Source: Azospirillum endophyticum (lineage in GTDB: Bacteria; Pseudomonadota; Alphaproteobacteria; Azospirillales; Azospirillaceae). From it: DNA of 32,155 nt. The stretch is from positions 76,329-108,483 of the forward strand of contig NZ_JAENHM010000091.1 in NCBI RefSeq assembly GCF_016595245.1. The letters are read 5' to 3'. A model generated the notes under the pieces. That model was not told where the DNA came from. It did not search any database and worked only from the letters and a program-made list of their open reading frames with translations. Below are positions 8,389-15,602 of this stretch, piece by piece; the stretch's first letter is position 1; each line of letters opens with the position of its first letter. The translations under genes and the position numbers were made by a program.

Positions 8389-11021
8389 CCGAAGACACCT
8401 CCGGCCGCCTGCGGCGCCGCGCCGAAACCATTCTCAGCGGCGGAGCTTTCGAGGTGTCGGACGTCGCCGCCACGTCGATCAAGGAACTGCTGCACGAGCT
8501 GTACGTCCATCAGGCCGAGCTGGAGATCCAGAACGAGGAGCTGCGCGGCGCCCAGCAGGCGCTGGAGGCTTCGCGGCTGCAATATCTCCAGCTTTTCCAG
8601 TCGGTCCCGCTGGCCTGCCTGGCGGTCAACGCCGCCGGCATCGTCGGCGAGGCCAACGCCGCGGCGGAGCGGCAGTTCGGCCTGCCGATGCTGCGGCTGA
8701 AGGGCCGTCCGCTCACCCTGCTGGTCGCTAGCGTGGACCATGGCCGGCTGTTCACGGCACTCGGCCGGCTGCGCGAGAGCGGGGAGTGGATCCGGCAGGA
8801 ATTCCGCTACCTCGGGCCGCGGGGCACGATCATCGATGGCCTGACCGATGCCCGCAGGGTGACGCTGGACGACGGCGACCGTGGCGACGTGCTGCTGACC
8901 ATCACCGATCTGACCGAACGCAATGCCTGGCTGCGGGAGGTGCAGCAGGCCCGCGACGATGCCGAACGCGTCCGCGCCGACTACCACCACATCCTGCAAT
9001 CGGTCGGCGACGGCATCCTGGGGGTCGACGCCGATGGCCGTATCCGCTTCGTCAACGCCGCGGCGACGGCGATGACCGGCCATCTCGACCTCGACCTCAT
9101 CGGCCGCCCGCCGTCGGACCTGCTGGCCGGCCCGGCCGCCGAGACCGAAGCCGGCCTGTCGGGAACCGGGACGGCCGACCCGGCGCCGGCGGACGGGGCG
9201 GCCCGCGCGCTGGCCCTGTCGCTGACCGACGGCCGTCCGCGCAACGTCGTCTGCGAACGGCTGCGCCGCGAGGACGGCGGCATGATGCTGGTGGAGGTCA
9301 CCATCTCGCCCATGCTGGCATCCGGCAAGCGCCTCGCCCCGATGCAGGAGCGGGTCCAGGGCGCGGTCGTCGCCTTCCGCGACGTCACCGCGCGGCGGAC
9401 GGCGGAGGCGGCGCTGAACCTCAGCGAACGGCGGCACCGGGTGCTGGTCCAGTCGCTGCACGACGCGCTGGCGATGACCGCCGTCGATGGCCGCAGCCTG
9501 CTGGCGAACGCCATGGCCGACCGGCTGCTGGACGGCCCGGCCCGCGCGCTGCTCGACCCCACGGCCCCTGCCTTCGACGGAGAGGGGACGGTCGACGGGC
9601 AACTGGCGCCCGCCACCGCCCCGGCGACCATCGTCCCGACCACCGCCGGCCGCCGGTTCATCGATGCCGACGGCAACCGCCTGCACGGGCTTCCGCCCGC
9701 GGCGGAGGCGGCCCGCAGCGGCAGGACGGTGGCTGAGCGCATCGTCGGCGTGGTCGAGGGGGAGGAGGCGACCGCCCCGACCCGCTGGCTGCGGGTGTCG
9801 AGCCGCCCGGTCGCCGATCCGGCCGGCCGGGTGGAGGCCGTGGTCTCCAGCGTCGCCGACATCACCGCGGTGAAGGCGCTGGAGCGCGAGCTGAACGTGG
9901 CGATGGACGCCCGCGAACGCTTCCTGGCGGCGGCGAGCCATGACCTGCGCCAGCCGGTGCAGGCGCTGCTGCTGCTGTCCGACCTGCTGATGAAGGAGAC
10001 CCTTCCCGCCGGCGCCCGCCGGATGGCGGAGCAGATCCAGTCCTCGCTCGGCGGGCTGGGCGGCATGCTGGACGGGATGCTCGACATCTCCAAGCTGGAA
10101 GCCGGGCTGGTCGCACCCAATCCGGAACCGGTCGACATCGCCGCCCTGCTCGGCCGGCTGCATGGCGAATTCGCCCCGCTGGCCGAGAAGGCGGGGCAGA
10201 GCCTGCGTCTGGTGGCGCAGCCGCTGACGACGCGGACCGACCCCCGCCTGCTGGAGCGGGTGCTGCGCAACCTGCTGACCAACGCGCTGCGCTTCGCGCC
10301 CGGCGGTCGGGTGCTGCTCGGCGCGCGGCAACGCGGCGGCCGTCTGCAGATCGAGGTGTGGGACACCGGCATCGGCATCGCCGACCAGCACATCGACCGC
10401 ATCTTCCAGGACTTCTTCCAGGTCGGCAACGCCGCCCGCGACCGGCGGGAAGGGCTGGGGCTGGGGCTGAGCATCGCCAAGCGGCTGGTCACCATGCTGG
10501 GCGGCATCATCGACGCGACCTCCTCGCTCGGTCGCGGCAGCCGCTTCATCGTCAGCCTGCCGCTGACCGAGACCAAGCTCGACGTGGCGCCGCAGGCCGG
10601 CGCCGGCGGATATGCCGGGGGGGACCGGCCCGGCAGCGATGCCCAGCGGCTGGTCATGCTGGTGGAGGACGACGCCGTCATCCGCATGGCGCTGGTGTTG
10701 ATGCTGGAGGATTGGAACTATCGCGTGGTGGAGGCCGGCAGCGGGGCCGAGGCGGAAGAGGTTCTCACCGCCCTGATCGAGTCCGGGGAGGAGCCCGACC
10801 TGATCCTGGCCGACTACCGCCTGCCGGAAGGAACCACGGGGCTGATGGTCATGGACATGGTCCGCCGCCGCCTGTCGCGCGAGGTTCCCGGCGTGTTGCT
10901 GACCGGCGATACCTCGGCCGACCGGCTGCGCGAGGCGGCCGGCGCCCAGTGCGCGCTGCTGCACAAGCCGATCCAGCCCAGCCGCCTGCAGGACACGCTG
11001 GCGTCGGCGCTGAACGGATAA
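8385..11021 (+). CDS. PAS hybrid histidine kinase with receiver
   Basis: An 878-residue soluble hybrid kinase. It starts with a coiled segment (about 30-65), followed by three PAS-like modules (about 66-178, 195-338 and 345-495). The dimerisation/phosphoacceptor domain has H519 in FLAAASHDLRQPVQALL. The ATPase has an N box (NLLTNALRFAPGG, about 629-641), G1 DTGIGI (about 660-665) and G2 GLGLGLSIAKRL. The C-terminal receiver has acidic residues D762/D763, phosphoacceptor D810 (ILADYRLP), T840 and K861. All catalytic residues are present. The ATG overlaps the preceding stop (ATGA), which implies translational coupling with the CheB-CheR-PAS protein. The own receiver suggests a phosphorelay to an unlinked phosphotransfer protein or autoregulation. 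Repeat copy 2 begins 3 nt after its stop codon. Confidence 0.93.
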   Translation: MTEDTSGRLRRRAETILSGGAFEVSDVAATSIKELLHELYVHQAELEIQNEELRGAQQALEASRLQYLQLFQSVPLACLAVNAAGIVGEANAAAERQFGLPMLRLKGRPLTLLVASVDHGRLFTALGRLRESGEWIRQEFRYLGPRGTIIDGLTDARRVTLDDGDRGDVLLTITDLTERNAWLREVQQARDDAERVRADYHHILQSVGDGILGVDADGRIRFVNAAATAMTGHLDLDLIGRPPSDLLAGPAAETEAGLSGTGTADPAPADGAARALALSLTDGRPRNVVCERLRREDGGMMLVEVTISPMLASGKRLAPMQERVQGAVVAFRDVTARRTAEAALNLSERRHRVLVQSLHDALAMTAVDGRSLLANAMADRLLDGPARALLDPTAPAFDGEGTVDGQLAPATAPATIVPTTAGRRFIDADGNRLHGLPPAAEAARSGRTVAERIVGVVEGEEATAPTRWLRVSSRPVADPAGRVEAVVSSVADITAVKALERELNVAMDARERFLAAASHDLRQPVQALLLLSDLLMKETLPAGARRMAEQIQSSLGGLGGMLDGMLDISKLEAGLVAPNPEPVDIAALLGRLHGEFAPLAEKAGQSLRLVAQPLTTRTDPRLLERVLRNLLTNALRFAPGGRVLLGARQRGGRLQIEVWDTGIGIADQHIDRIFQDFFQVGNAARDRREGLGLGLSIAKRLVTMLGGIIDATSSLGRGSRFIVSLPLTETKLDVAPQAGAGGYAGGDRPGSDAQRLVMLVEDDAVIRMALVLMLEDWNYRVVEAGSGAEAEEVLTALIESGEEPDLILADYRLPEGTTGLMVMDMVRRRLSREVPGVLLTGDTSADRLREAAGAQCALLHKPIQPSRLQDTLASALNG

Positions 11022-11023
11022 AG

Positions 11024-11064
11024 TGTGATCGGTTCAAGCGGACCCGCTCGACCCGCGACCCGCG
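11024..11064 (+). repeat. 41-nt hairpin repeat, copy 2
   Basis: Same length and register as copies 1 and 3, starting TGTGATCGGTTCAAGCGG two bases after the kinase stop codon. The 3' half has diverged towards G/C; outer pairing is partly through G-T pairs, while the inner AAGCG/CGCT stem is intact. It is followed within 20 nt by a separate perfect stem-loop at 11080-11119. Confidence 0.65.
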
Positions 11065-11079
11065 TGGGCAAACCAGAAG

Positions 11080-11119
11080 GGAGTCCATCCGATGCCTGCC
11101 GAAGCACCGGATGGACTCC
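11080..11119. terminator. Strong stem-loop between the two kinase genes
   Basis: GGAGTCCATCCG (11080-11091) and CGGATGGACTCC (11108-11119) form a perfect 12-bp stem; TGC/GCA inside adds three pairs after one mismatch. It lies about 60 bp past the hybrid kinase stop and about 190 bp before the next gene. No T-tract follows, so it is either a factor-assisted terminator, a transcript 3'-end stabiliser, or the second half of the repeat element. Confidence 0.5.
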
Positions 11120-11311
11120 GAAGCCGTCTCCCGTCGCATCCCGCTTCGGGCCGCCCTGGTGTCGGGACGGGCATTTTCCGGGAAGAAGACCGCCACGACG
11201 GTCGGTCGACAAAGCGATTTTTTTGATTCACGTCATTGCTGCCGATAGGGGGAAATTTAAATTGTTTAGACCGCATACGAGGTGATCGGCGGTGCGACGC
11301 GGGGACGGCTC
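11120..11311 (+). promoter_or_regulatory. Probable promoter/leader region of HisKA_2 kinase
   Basis: After the hairpin the sequence turns sharply AT-rich, with a run of seven T at about 11219-11224, then a 10-bp palindrome AATTTAAATT (11254-11263). This is the only AT-rich patch near the start of the downstream kinase gene, so its promoter most likely lies here. No sigma-factor consensus was recognised with confidence. Confidence 0.35.
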
Positions 11312-12634
11312 ATGCCCATCGATACGGATGCCAGCTTTGCGCGCCGGACGGTGCGTGCCCGTGCCGCCAGACTGTCGGCGCTGCTGCTCGGCGGGCTGTT
11401 CGTCGGCTTCCTGCTGCTGGTCGTCGTTTTCATCGAGTACCGCCGAGCCATCGATTGGGTGGACCACACGCACGAGGTCATCTCCACCGTCGAGGAAGTG
11501 TGGTCGAGCCTGTCCCATGCCGAATCCGGCCAGCGCGGATACCTGTTGTCGCAGGACCGGCGCCATCTCGCTTCCTACGAGGAGGGGGCGGAGCGTAGCC
11601 GGACGTTGCTGGACCGTCTCGGTTCGCTGACCGCCGACAACCAGGACCAGCAGGACAAGGTGAAGGCCCTGCGGGGGCTGGCCGCCGACAGGCTGAACCA
11701 ACTGGCCGAGGTCCTGCGGCAGGCGGACGAGGCGGGGCTGGAGCGGGCGCTGGTATTGGTCCGCGAGGGGGCGAGCGGCACCACCATGGGTGAGGTCCGG
11801 CGGCTGATCGCCACCATGCGGGCGGAGGAGGACGTGCTGCTCGCCGGGCGAAGCCGCAATGCCTCCTTCCTCGAACTGCTGATGATCGGCTACGGGCTGA
11901 CCTTCCTCACTGTCGCCGCCTGGCTCGGCGTCTCCACCGTCCGCCGGCTGGAGCGGGATTATCAGGCGGAGCGGGCGGAGGGGCAGGCGCTGGCGGCGTC
12001 GTTGCAGGACAACCGGATCCTGCTCGACGAGGTCAACCACCGGGTGAAGAACTCCTTGCAGATCGTCGCCAACCTGCTGCGGACCCAGGCGCTGAAACAC
12101 CGCAGCCAGGAAGTGCGGCAGGAGTTGCTGGACAGCAGCACCCGCGTGCTGGCGATCGCCGAGGTTCATCGCCGCCTCTACGGCGAAGGGGCGGTTTACG
12201 ACACGGTCGAATTGTCGGACCTGATCCGCAGCATCGCCGAGAATGCCGTCCCGTCCGCCGGCACCGGCGAACAGTCGATGGATATGGCGGTTCAGGCGTC
12301 GCTGTCGGCGCCGGTCGAAACGGCGGTGCCGGTCGCGCTCATCGTCAACGAACTGCTGACCAACAGCTATAAGCACGCCTTTCCCGACGGCCGGCGCGGT
12401 ACGGTCAAAGTCGATATGGCGGTGCAAGGCAACGAGGTCCGCATCGACGTCGCCGATGATGGCGTCGGTCTGCCCGAGGAAGTCGCGAGCAGTGCCGGCG
12501 GCGGCTTCGGCTTGAACACGGTCCGCAATCTTACGCGGCAAATAAGGGGGCGTCTGGAGATCGAACGTTTGACACCGGGGACGCGCTTCCTTTTAACTTT
12601 CCCCATAAAGCCGAGAACGCCAACCCAGGCGTGA
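11312..12634 (+). CDS. CHASE3 / HisKA_2-type membrane histidine kinase
   Basis: A 440-residue membrane sensor kinase. One transmembrane helix lies at about 21-43, then a periplasmic CHASE3-like domain (about 50-180, with the typical SHAESGQRGYLL stretch) and a second helix at about 185-207. The phosphoacceptor region LLDEVNHRVKNSLQIVANLL (His about 243) is characteristic of the HisKA_2/HWE superfamily. The ATPase shows NELLTNSYKHAFP, DDGVGLP and GGFGLNTV. The frame also permits a GTG at 11282, but the ATG at 11312 has a GGGGA ribosome binding site, so I use it. Kinases of this class in alphaproteobacteria usually pair with stand-alone receivers or with the general stress response; the receiver gene 37 bp downstream fits. 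The signal is unknown. Confidence 0.9.
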   Translation: MPIDTDASFARRTVRARAARLSALLLGGLFVGFLLLVVVFIEYRRAIDWVDHTHEVISTVEEVWSSLSHAESGQRGYLLSQDRRHLASYEEGAERSRTLLDRLGSLTADNQDQQDKVKALRGLAADRLNQLAEVLRQADEAGLERALVLVREGASGTTMGEVRRLIATMRAEEDVLLAGRSRNASFLELLMIGYGLTFLTVAAWLGVSTVRRLERDYQAERAEGQALAASLQDNRILLDEVNHRVKNSLQIVANLLRTQALKHRSQEVRQELLDSSTRVLAIAEVHRRLYGEGAVYDTVELSDLIRSIAENAVPSAGTGEQSMDMAVQASLSAPVETAVPVALIVNELLTNSYKHAFPDGRRGTVKVDMAVQGNEVRIDVADDGVGLPEEVASSAGGGFGLNTVRNLTRQIRGRLEIERLTPGTRFLLTFPIKPRTPTQA

Positions 12635-12671
12635 CGACCCCCGTCATCGTGCGAAATTTACAAGAAAAACA

Positions 12672-13070
12672 ATGAAGATATTGATCATAGAAGACGAATA
12701 TCTTATCGCCGAGGGCGTGTCGCTGACGCTTCAGTCGGCCGGCCACGAGGTGACGGGGATCGCCGAGGATTTGTCCTCCGCCCTTGCCCTGGCGGGACAG
12801 GAGAGGCCCGACATGGCCTTCGTCGACATCAAGCTGGCCAACGGGTCCAGCGGGCTCGACGTCGCCCGCGCGTTGAAGGGCATGGGCGTCACCTGCGTCT
12901 TCGCCACCGGGAACCCGCCCAACAAGGCGCAGGCCGGCGGAGTCGGCCTCGGCTATATCGCCAAGCCCTTCTCGCCGCGCGTGCTGGTCCAGACCGCGGC
13001 CTTCGTCGCCGGGGTGCTGTCCTCCGGTGCGTCGGCTGCGATGGCGCCCAACGGATTCAATACGCTGTAG
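12672..13070 (+). CDS. Single-domain response regulator
   Basis: A 132-residue receiver with no output domain. Acid-pocket residues are E7/D8 (IIEDEY), the phosphoacceptor is D52 (FVDIKL), the switch residue T79 lies in CVFATG, and K98 lies in YIAKPF. The FATG sequence around the switch threonine resembles the FATGUY signature described for receivers acting with HWE/HisKA_2 kinases in alphaproteobacteria, though the following residues (NPP) differ. It lies 37 bp after the HisKA_2 kinase and is probably its partner, shuttling phosphate to or from another protein. The ribosome binding site is weak and the short leader is AT-rich. Repeat copy 3 starts 3 nt after the stop. Confidence 0.92.
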   Translation: MKILIIEDEYLIAEGVSLTLQSAGHEVTGIAEDLSSALALAGQERPDMAFVDIKLANGSSGLDVARALKGMGVTCVFATGNPPNKAQAGGVGLGYIAKPFSPRVLVQTAAFVAGVLSSGASAAMAPNGFNTL

Positions 13071-13072
13071 AG

Positions 13073-13113
13073 TGTGATCGGTTCGAGCGGAATCGCCTGG
13101 ACCGTGAGTCACA
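13073..13113 (+). repeat. 41-nt hairpin repeat, copy 3
   Basis: The best-paired copy along with copy 1. TGTGAT pairs with GTCACA, CGGTTCG with TGGACCG, and GCG with CGC around a GAAT loop; a 3-nt bulge sits on the 3' side. It lies between the convergent response regulator and nitroreductase genes, 26 bp before the nitroreductase stop codon. A run of A residues follows on the plus strand, so it is not a T-tract terminator for the regulator gene. Confidence 0.75.
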
Positions 13114-13138
13114 CGGAAAAATCAAAATCCTGGAGTCC

Positions 13139-13825
13139 TCAGAAGCCGGTGAACCGGGTGAACGCCGCCGCCGGTTCGCGGTCGGTCGGGAAGTTGTTTT
13201 CCGGCGCCGACCAGTCGGCGAAGCCCAGCGCCATGCCGCTGGCGATGATTTCCGTGTCGGGCAGGCCCAGATGGCGGGCGGTGATGGCGTGGCGGTAGCA
13301 GAAGGCCGCTTGCGGGCAGGTTTCCAGCCCGAAGCCGCGGGCGACGATCATGACGTTCTGCATGAACATGCCGAGGTCGAGCCAGGCCCCCTTGCCCATG
13401 TCGCGGTCGATGCTGAAGAACAGCCCGACCGGCGCCCCGAAGAACAGCCAGTTGCGGCCATGCTGGCGTGCCATCCGCTCGTGGGCGCCCTTGCCGATGC
13501 CGAGCGAGCCGTAGAGCGCCCAGCCGACCGCGCGCCGACGGCCGAGATAGGGTTCCCGCCAACTCTCCGGGTAATAGGGATATTCCGGCAGCTCCGGCTC
13601 TCCCGCCTCATGGGCGGCCAGCAGCTCCGTCGACAGGGCGGCGCGCGCCTCGCCGGCGATGGCATGGACCTTCCAGGGCTGGATGTTGGAACCGCTGGGC
13701 GCCCGGGCGGCGAGGTCCAGGATGCGCAGCACCGTCTCGCGCTCCACCGGGGTGGGCAGGAAGGCGCGGATGCTGCGCCGGCCGGCGACGGCATCCAGGA
13801 CGGAGGGGGGAGCGGCGTCGGCCAT
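13139..13825 (-). CDS. FMN-dependent nitroreductase family protein
   Basis: A 228-residue cytoplasmic flavoprotein of the nitroreductase fold. The FMN-phosphate loop RRSIRAF lies at about 16-22, and APSGSNIQPWKV at about 42-53 is the second flavin-contact segment. Length is normal for the family. Such enzymes reduce nitro groups, quinones or other electrophiles using NAD(P)H; the physiological substrate cannot be told from sequence. Two ATGs are possible: AGGAAG sits 6 nt before the one at 13825 but directly against the one at 13831, so 13825 is preferred. It is the third gene of the permease-OsmC-nitroreductase set on this strand, 35 bp after the OsmC stop. Together with the OsmC-like protein it suggests a redox or electrophile-detoxification operon. 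Confidence 0.88.
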   Translation of the reverse strand: MADAAPPSVLDAVAGRRSIRAFLPTPVERETVLRILDLAARAPSGSNIQPWKVHAIAGEARAALSTELLAAHEAGEPELPEYPYYPESWREPYLGRRRAVGWALYGSLGIGKGAHERMARQHGRNWLFFGAPVGLFFSIDRDMGKGAWLDLGMFMQNVMIVARGFGLETCPQAAFCYRHAITARHLGLPDTEIIASGMALGFADWSAPENNFPTDREPAAAFTRFTGF

Positions 13826-13860
13826 GTGCATCTTCCTGCTGGTGGTGTGAGCCGGCCGGA

Positions 13861-14346
13861 TCAGTGATCCGCACCCGCAATCTCCACCGCCGGCTCGTGC
13901 CGGACCGGGAAGTTGACCGACCGGGCGATGAAGCATTTCTCCGCCGCCTCGTGATGCAGGGCGAGCGCCTTGTCGGCGTCGGACCCCGGCGCCAGGGTCA
14001 CCCGGGGACGCAGCACGACGGCGGTGAACTGGCCCGCGCCGCCGGCCTCCTCCTCCATCACCCCCTCCGCATCGTCGGTATAGGCGGTGACGACGATCCC
14101 GGCGGTGGCGCAGAGATGCAGGTACCAGAGCTGGTGGCAGGACGACAGGGCGCCGACCAGCAGTTCCTCCGGGTTCCAGCGGGCCGGATCGCCGCGGAAG
14201 GCCGGGTCGGAGGTGGCGGGGATCGCCGGCTTCGTCCCGGCGCTCAGCGCATGGTCGCGGCTGTAGGCCTTGTAGGCCGAGGTGCCGGTGCCGAGATTTC
14301 CGGTCCAGTCGAGCCGGACGGAATAGCGGTGTTCCCTGTGCGCCAT
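13861..14346 (-). CDS. OsmC-like peroxiredoxin
   Basis: A 161-residue OsmC/Ohr superfamily protein. The two redox cysteines are C70 (GALSSCHQLWYL) and C138 (AAEKCFIARS), in the usual spacing for thiol-dependent reduction of organic or fatty-acid hydroperoxides. The conserved NPEELLVGALSSC stretch identifies the OsmC side of the superfamily. The start is supported by GGGGAGG six bases upstream. It lies 15 bp after the permease stop and 35 bp before the nitroreductase start, so co-transcription is very likely. It acts in the cytoplasm; the electron donor is probably a dithiol such as lipoamide, by analogy with the family. Confidence 0.92.
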   Translation of the reverse strand: MAHREHRYSVRLDWTGNLGTGTSAYKAYSRDHALSAGTKPAIPATSDPAFRGDPARWNPEELLVGALSSCHQLWYLHLCATAGIVVTAYTDDAEGVMEEEAGGAGQFTAVVLRPRVTLAPGSDADKALALHHEAAEKCFIARSVNFPVRHEPAVEIAGADH

Positions 14347-14361
14347 GGAATCCTCCCCTCT

Positions 14362-15255
14362 CTATTGCATCACGATCATCAGGAGCGCCGGCAGGCCGAC
14401 GAAGGCCATGGCGGTGGAGCCCAGGACCATGCCGGCCACATCCTCCGGCGCGTTGCCGTAGCGGAGCGCCCACAGATAGTTGAAGACCGCCACCGGCATC
14501 GAGCTCTGCACCAGCACCACGCCGCGGGCCGCCCCGGTCAGCCCCATCGCCCAGGCCACCAGCAGCCCCATGGCGAAGCCCGCCACCAGCCGGAAGGCCG
14601 ACATCGACAGGGCCCGCACCGCACCCGACAGCCGCAGCTTCGACAGCGCCACCCCCAGCGAGAACAGCATCAGCGGCACGGCGCAATTGCCCAGCAGCGT
14701 GGTGGTGTTGCCGATCCAGACCGGCAGCGGCAGCCCGGCCAGCTGGATCGTCACCGCCAGCGCCACCGCATAGATCGTCGGCGTGCGCGCCATCTGCCAC
14801 AGGTCGAAGCGCCCGGCGGCCAGTGCCGGACCCAGGGTGAACTGGCCCACCGACATCACTGCATAGAACAGCACGGCGAGGCTGAGGCCGTTCTCCCCGA
14901 AGGCGAACAGACAGACCGGCAGTCCGAGGTTGCCGGCATTGGGGAAGGCCATCGCCGGCACATAGACCCGCAGCGACAGCCCGCTCGCCAGCAGCACCGG
15001 CACCGAGGCCAGCGCGGTCAGCGCCATGCAGAGCGTCGCCGCCAAGGCCATCTCCCCGATCGCATCGGCCGACAGGTGCAGCCGGGTCAGGGCGGAGAAG
15101 ACCAGGCAGGGTGACGACACGTTGATCGCGAAGGTGGTGATGAAGGCACTGTCGTAGGGAAGCTGCCGTCGGGTCCAGCCATACCCCAGCGCCGCCACGA
15201 CGAAAACCGGGGCCAGCACGGCGAATGCATCGGACAGAAGCGCGAAGGTGGGCAT
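14362..15255 (-). CDS. AEC-family permease
   Basis: A 297-residue inner-membrane protein with about ten hydrophobic helices and the family stretch FPNAGNLGLPVCLF, typical of the AEC (auxin efflux carrier-like) permeases. Bacterial members are mostly linked to organic acids such as malate or malonate; auxin transport should not be assumed. A TTG twelve bases upstream (15267) could also start translation, since an AGGG lies close to it; the ATG at 15255 is chosen as the more usual codon. First gene of the permease-OsmC-nitroreductase unit and divergent from the cellulose operon. Confidence 0.85.
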   Translation of the reverse strand: MPTFALLSDAFAVLAPVFVVAALGYGWTRRQLPYDSAFITTFAINVSSPCLVFSALTRLHLSADAIGEMALAATLCMALTALASVPVLLASGLSLRVYVPAMAFPNAGNLGLPVCLFAFGENGLSLAVLFYAVMSVGQFTLGPALAAGRFDLWQMARTPTIYAVALAVTIQLAGLPLPVWIGNTTTLLGNCAVPLMLFSLGVALSKLRLSGAVRALSMSAFRLVAGFAMGLLVAWAMGLTGAARGVVLVQSSMPVAVFNYLWALRYGNAPEDVAGMVLGSTAMAFVGLPALLMIVMQ

Positions 15256-15602
15256 GGACGGCGACAAGACCCTGCTGCAACCGGGGGGTGGACGAATTGT
15301 CCGTCACCATGGCGGCATTCCTGCGCCGCGTCATCCCCCCAAGCCCAAGCCGGCATGCAGGGCAGCCGCGCAAAGCAACCTGTTGCGGCATCGCCGGGCC
15401 GCCGCGGACCGCCACGAGTCGCGGCTCCCCGGCCGAAGAAGCGCCGGCTTCCGGCAAGCGGGGCGCCGTTACTCAGATGACACAGGTCCGGCGAACATGG
15501 CTTTTGAGCAACCTTTGTCGCAAGTCAGTAACGATTTGTAACGAAGCTTGAGCGATAAGGGGGCGCCCGTTAAGGTGGAATGGCCTCTTTCCGCGGATCT
15601 AC
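15256..15602. promoter_or_regulatory. Divergent control region of bcs operon and permease
   Basis: A 347-bp gene-free region. Near bcsA it holds a direct repeat GTAACGA, 3 bp, GTAACGA (15528-15544), one helical turn apart. An inverted copy (CGTTACT, 15467-15473) matches AGTAACG at 15527-15533. The direct repeat ends about 59 bp before the bcsA ATG. This arrangement resembles a binding array for a dimeric activator or response regulator. An 8-bp palindrome GGGCGCCC (15561-15568) follows. No Shine-Dalgarno sequence is obvious before the bcsA ATG. Confidence 0.45.

Noticed and set aside
13073..13113. Repeat copies as standard intrinsic terminators
   Set aside because: Stem-loops are present, but no T-tract follows on the plus strand in any copy, and copy 3 is followed by an A-rich run.
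14362..15255. Auxin exporter paired with indolepyruvate metabolism
   Set aside because: AEC-family membership does not indicate auxin transport in bacteria, and the gene sits in a redox operon 9 kb from the oxidoreductase.
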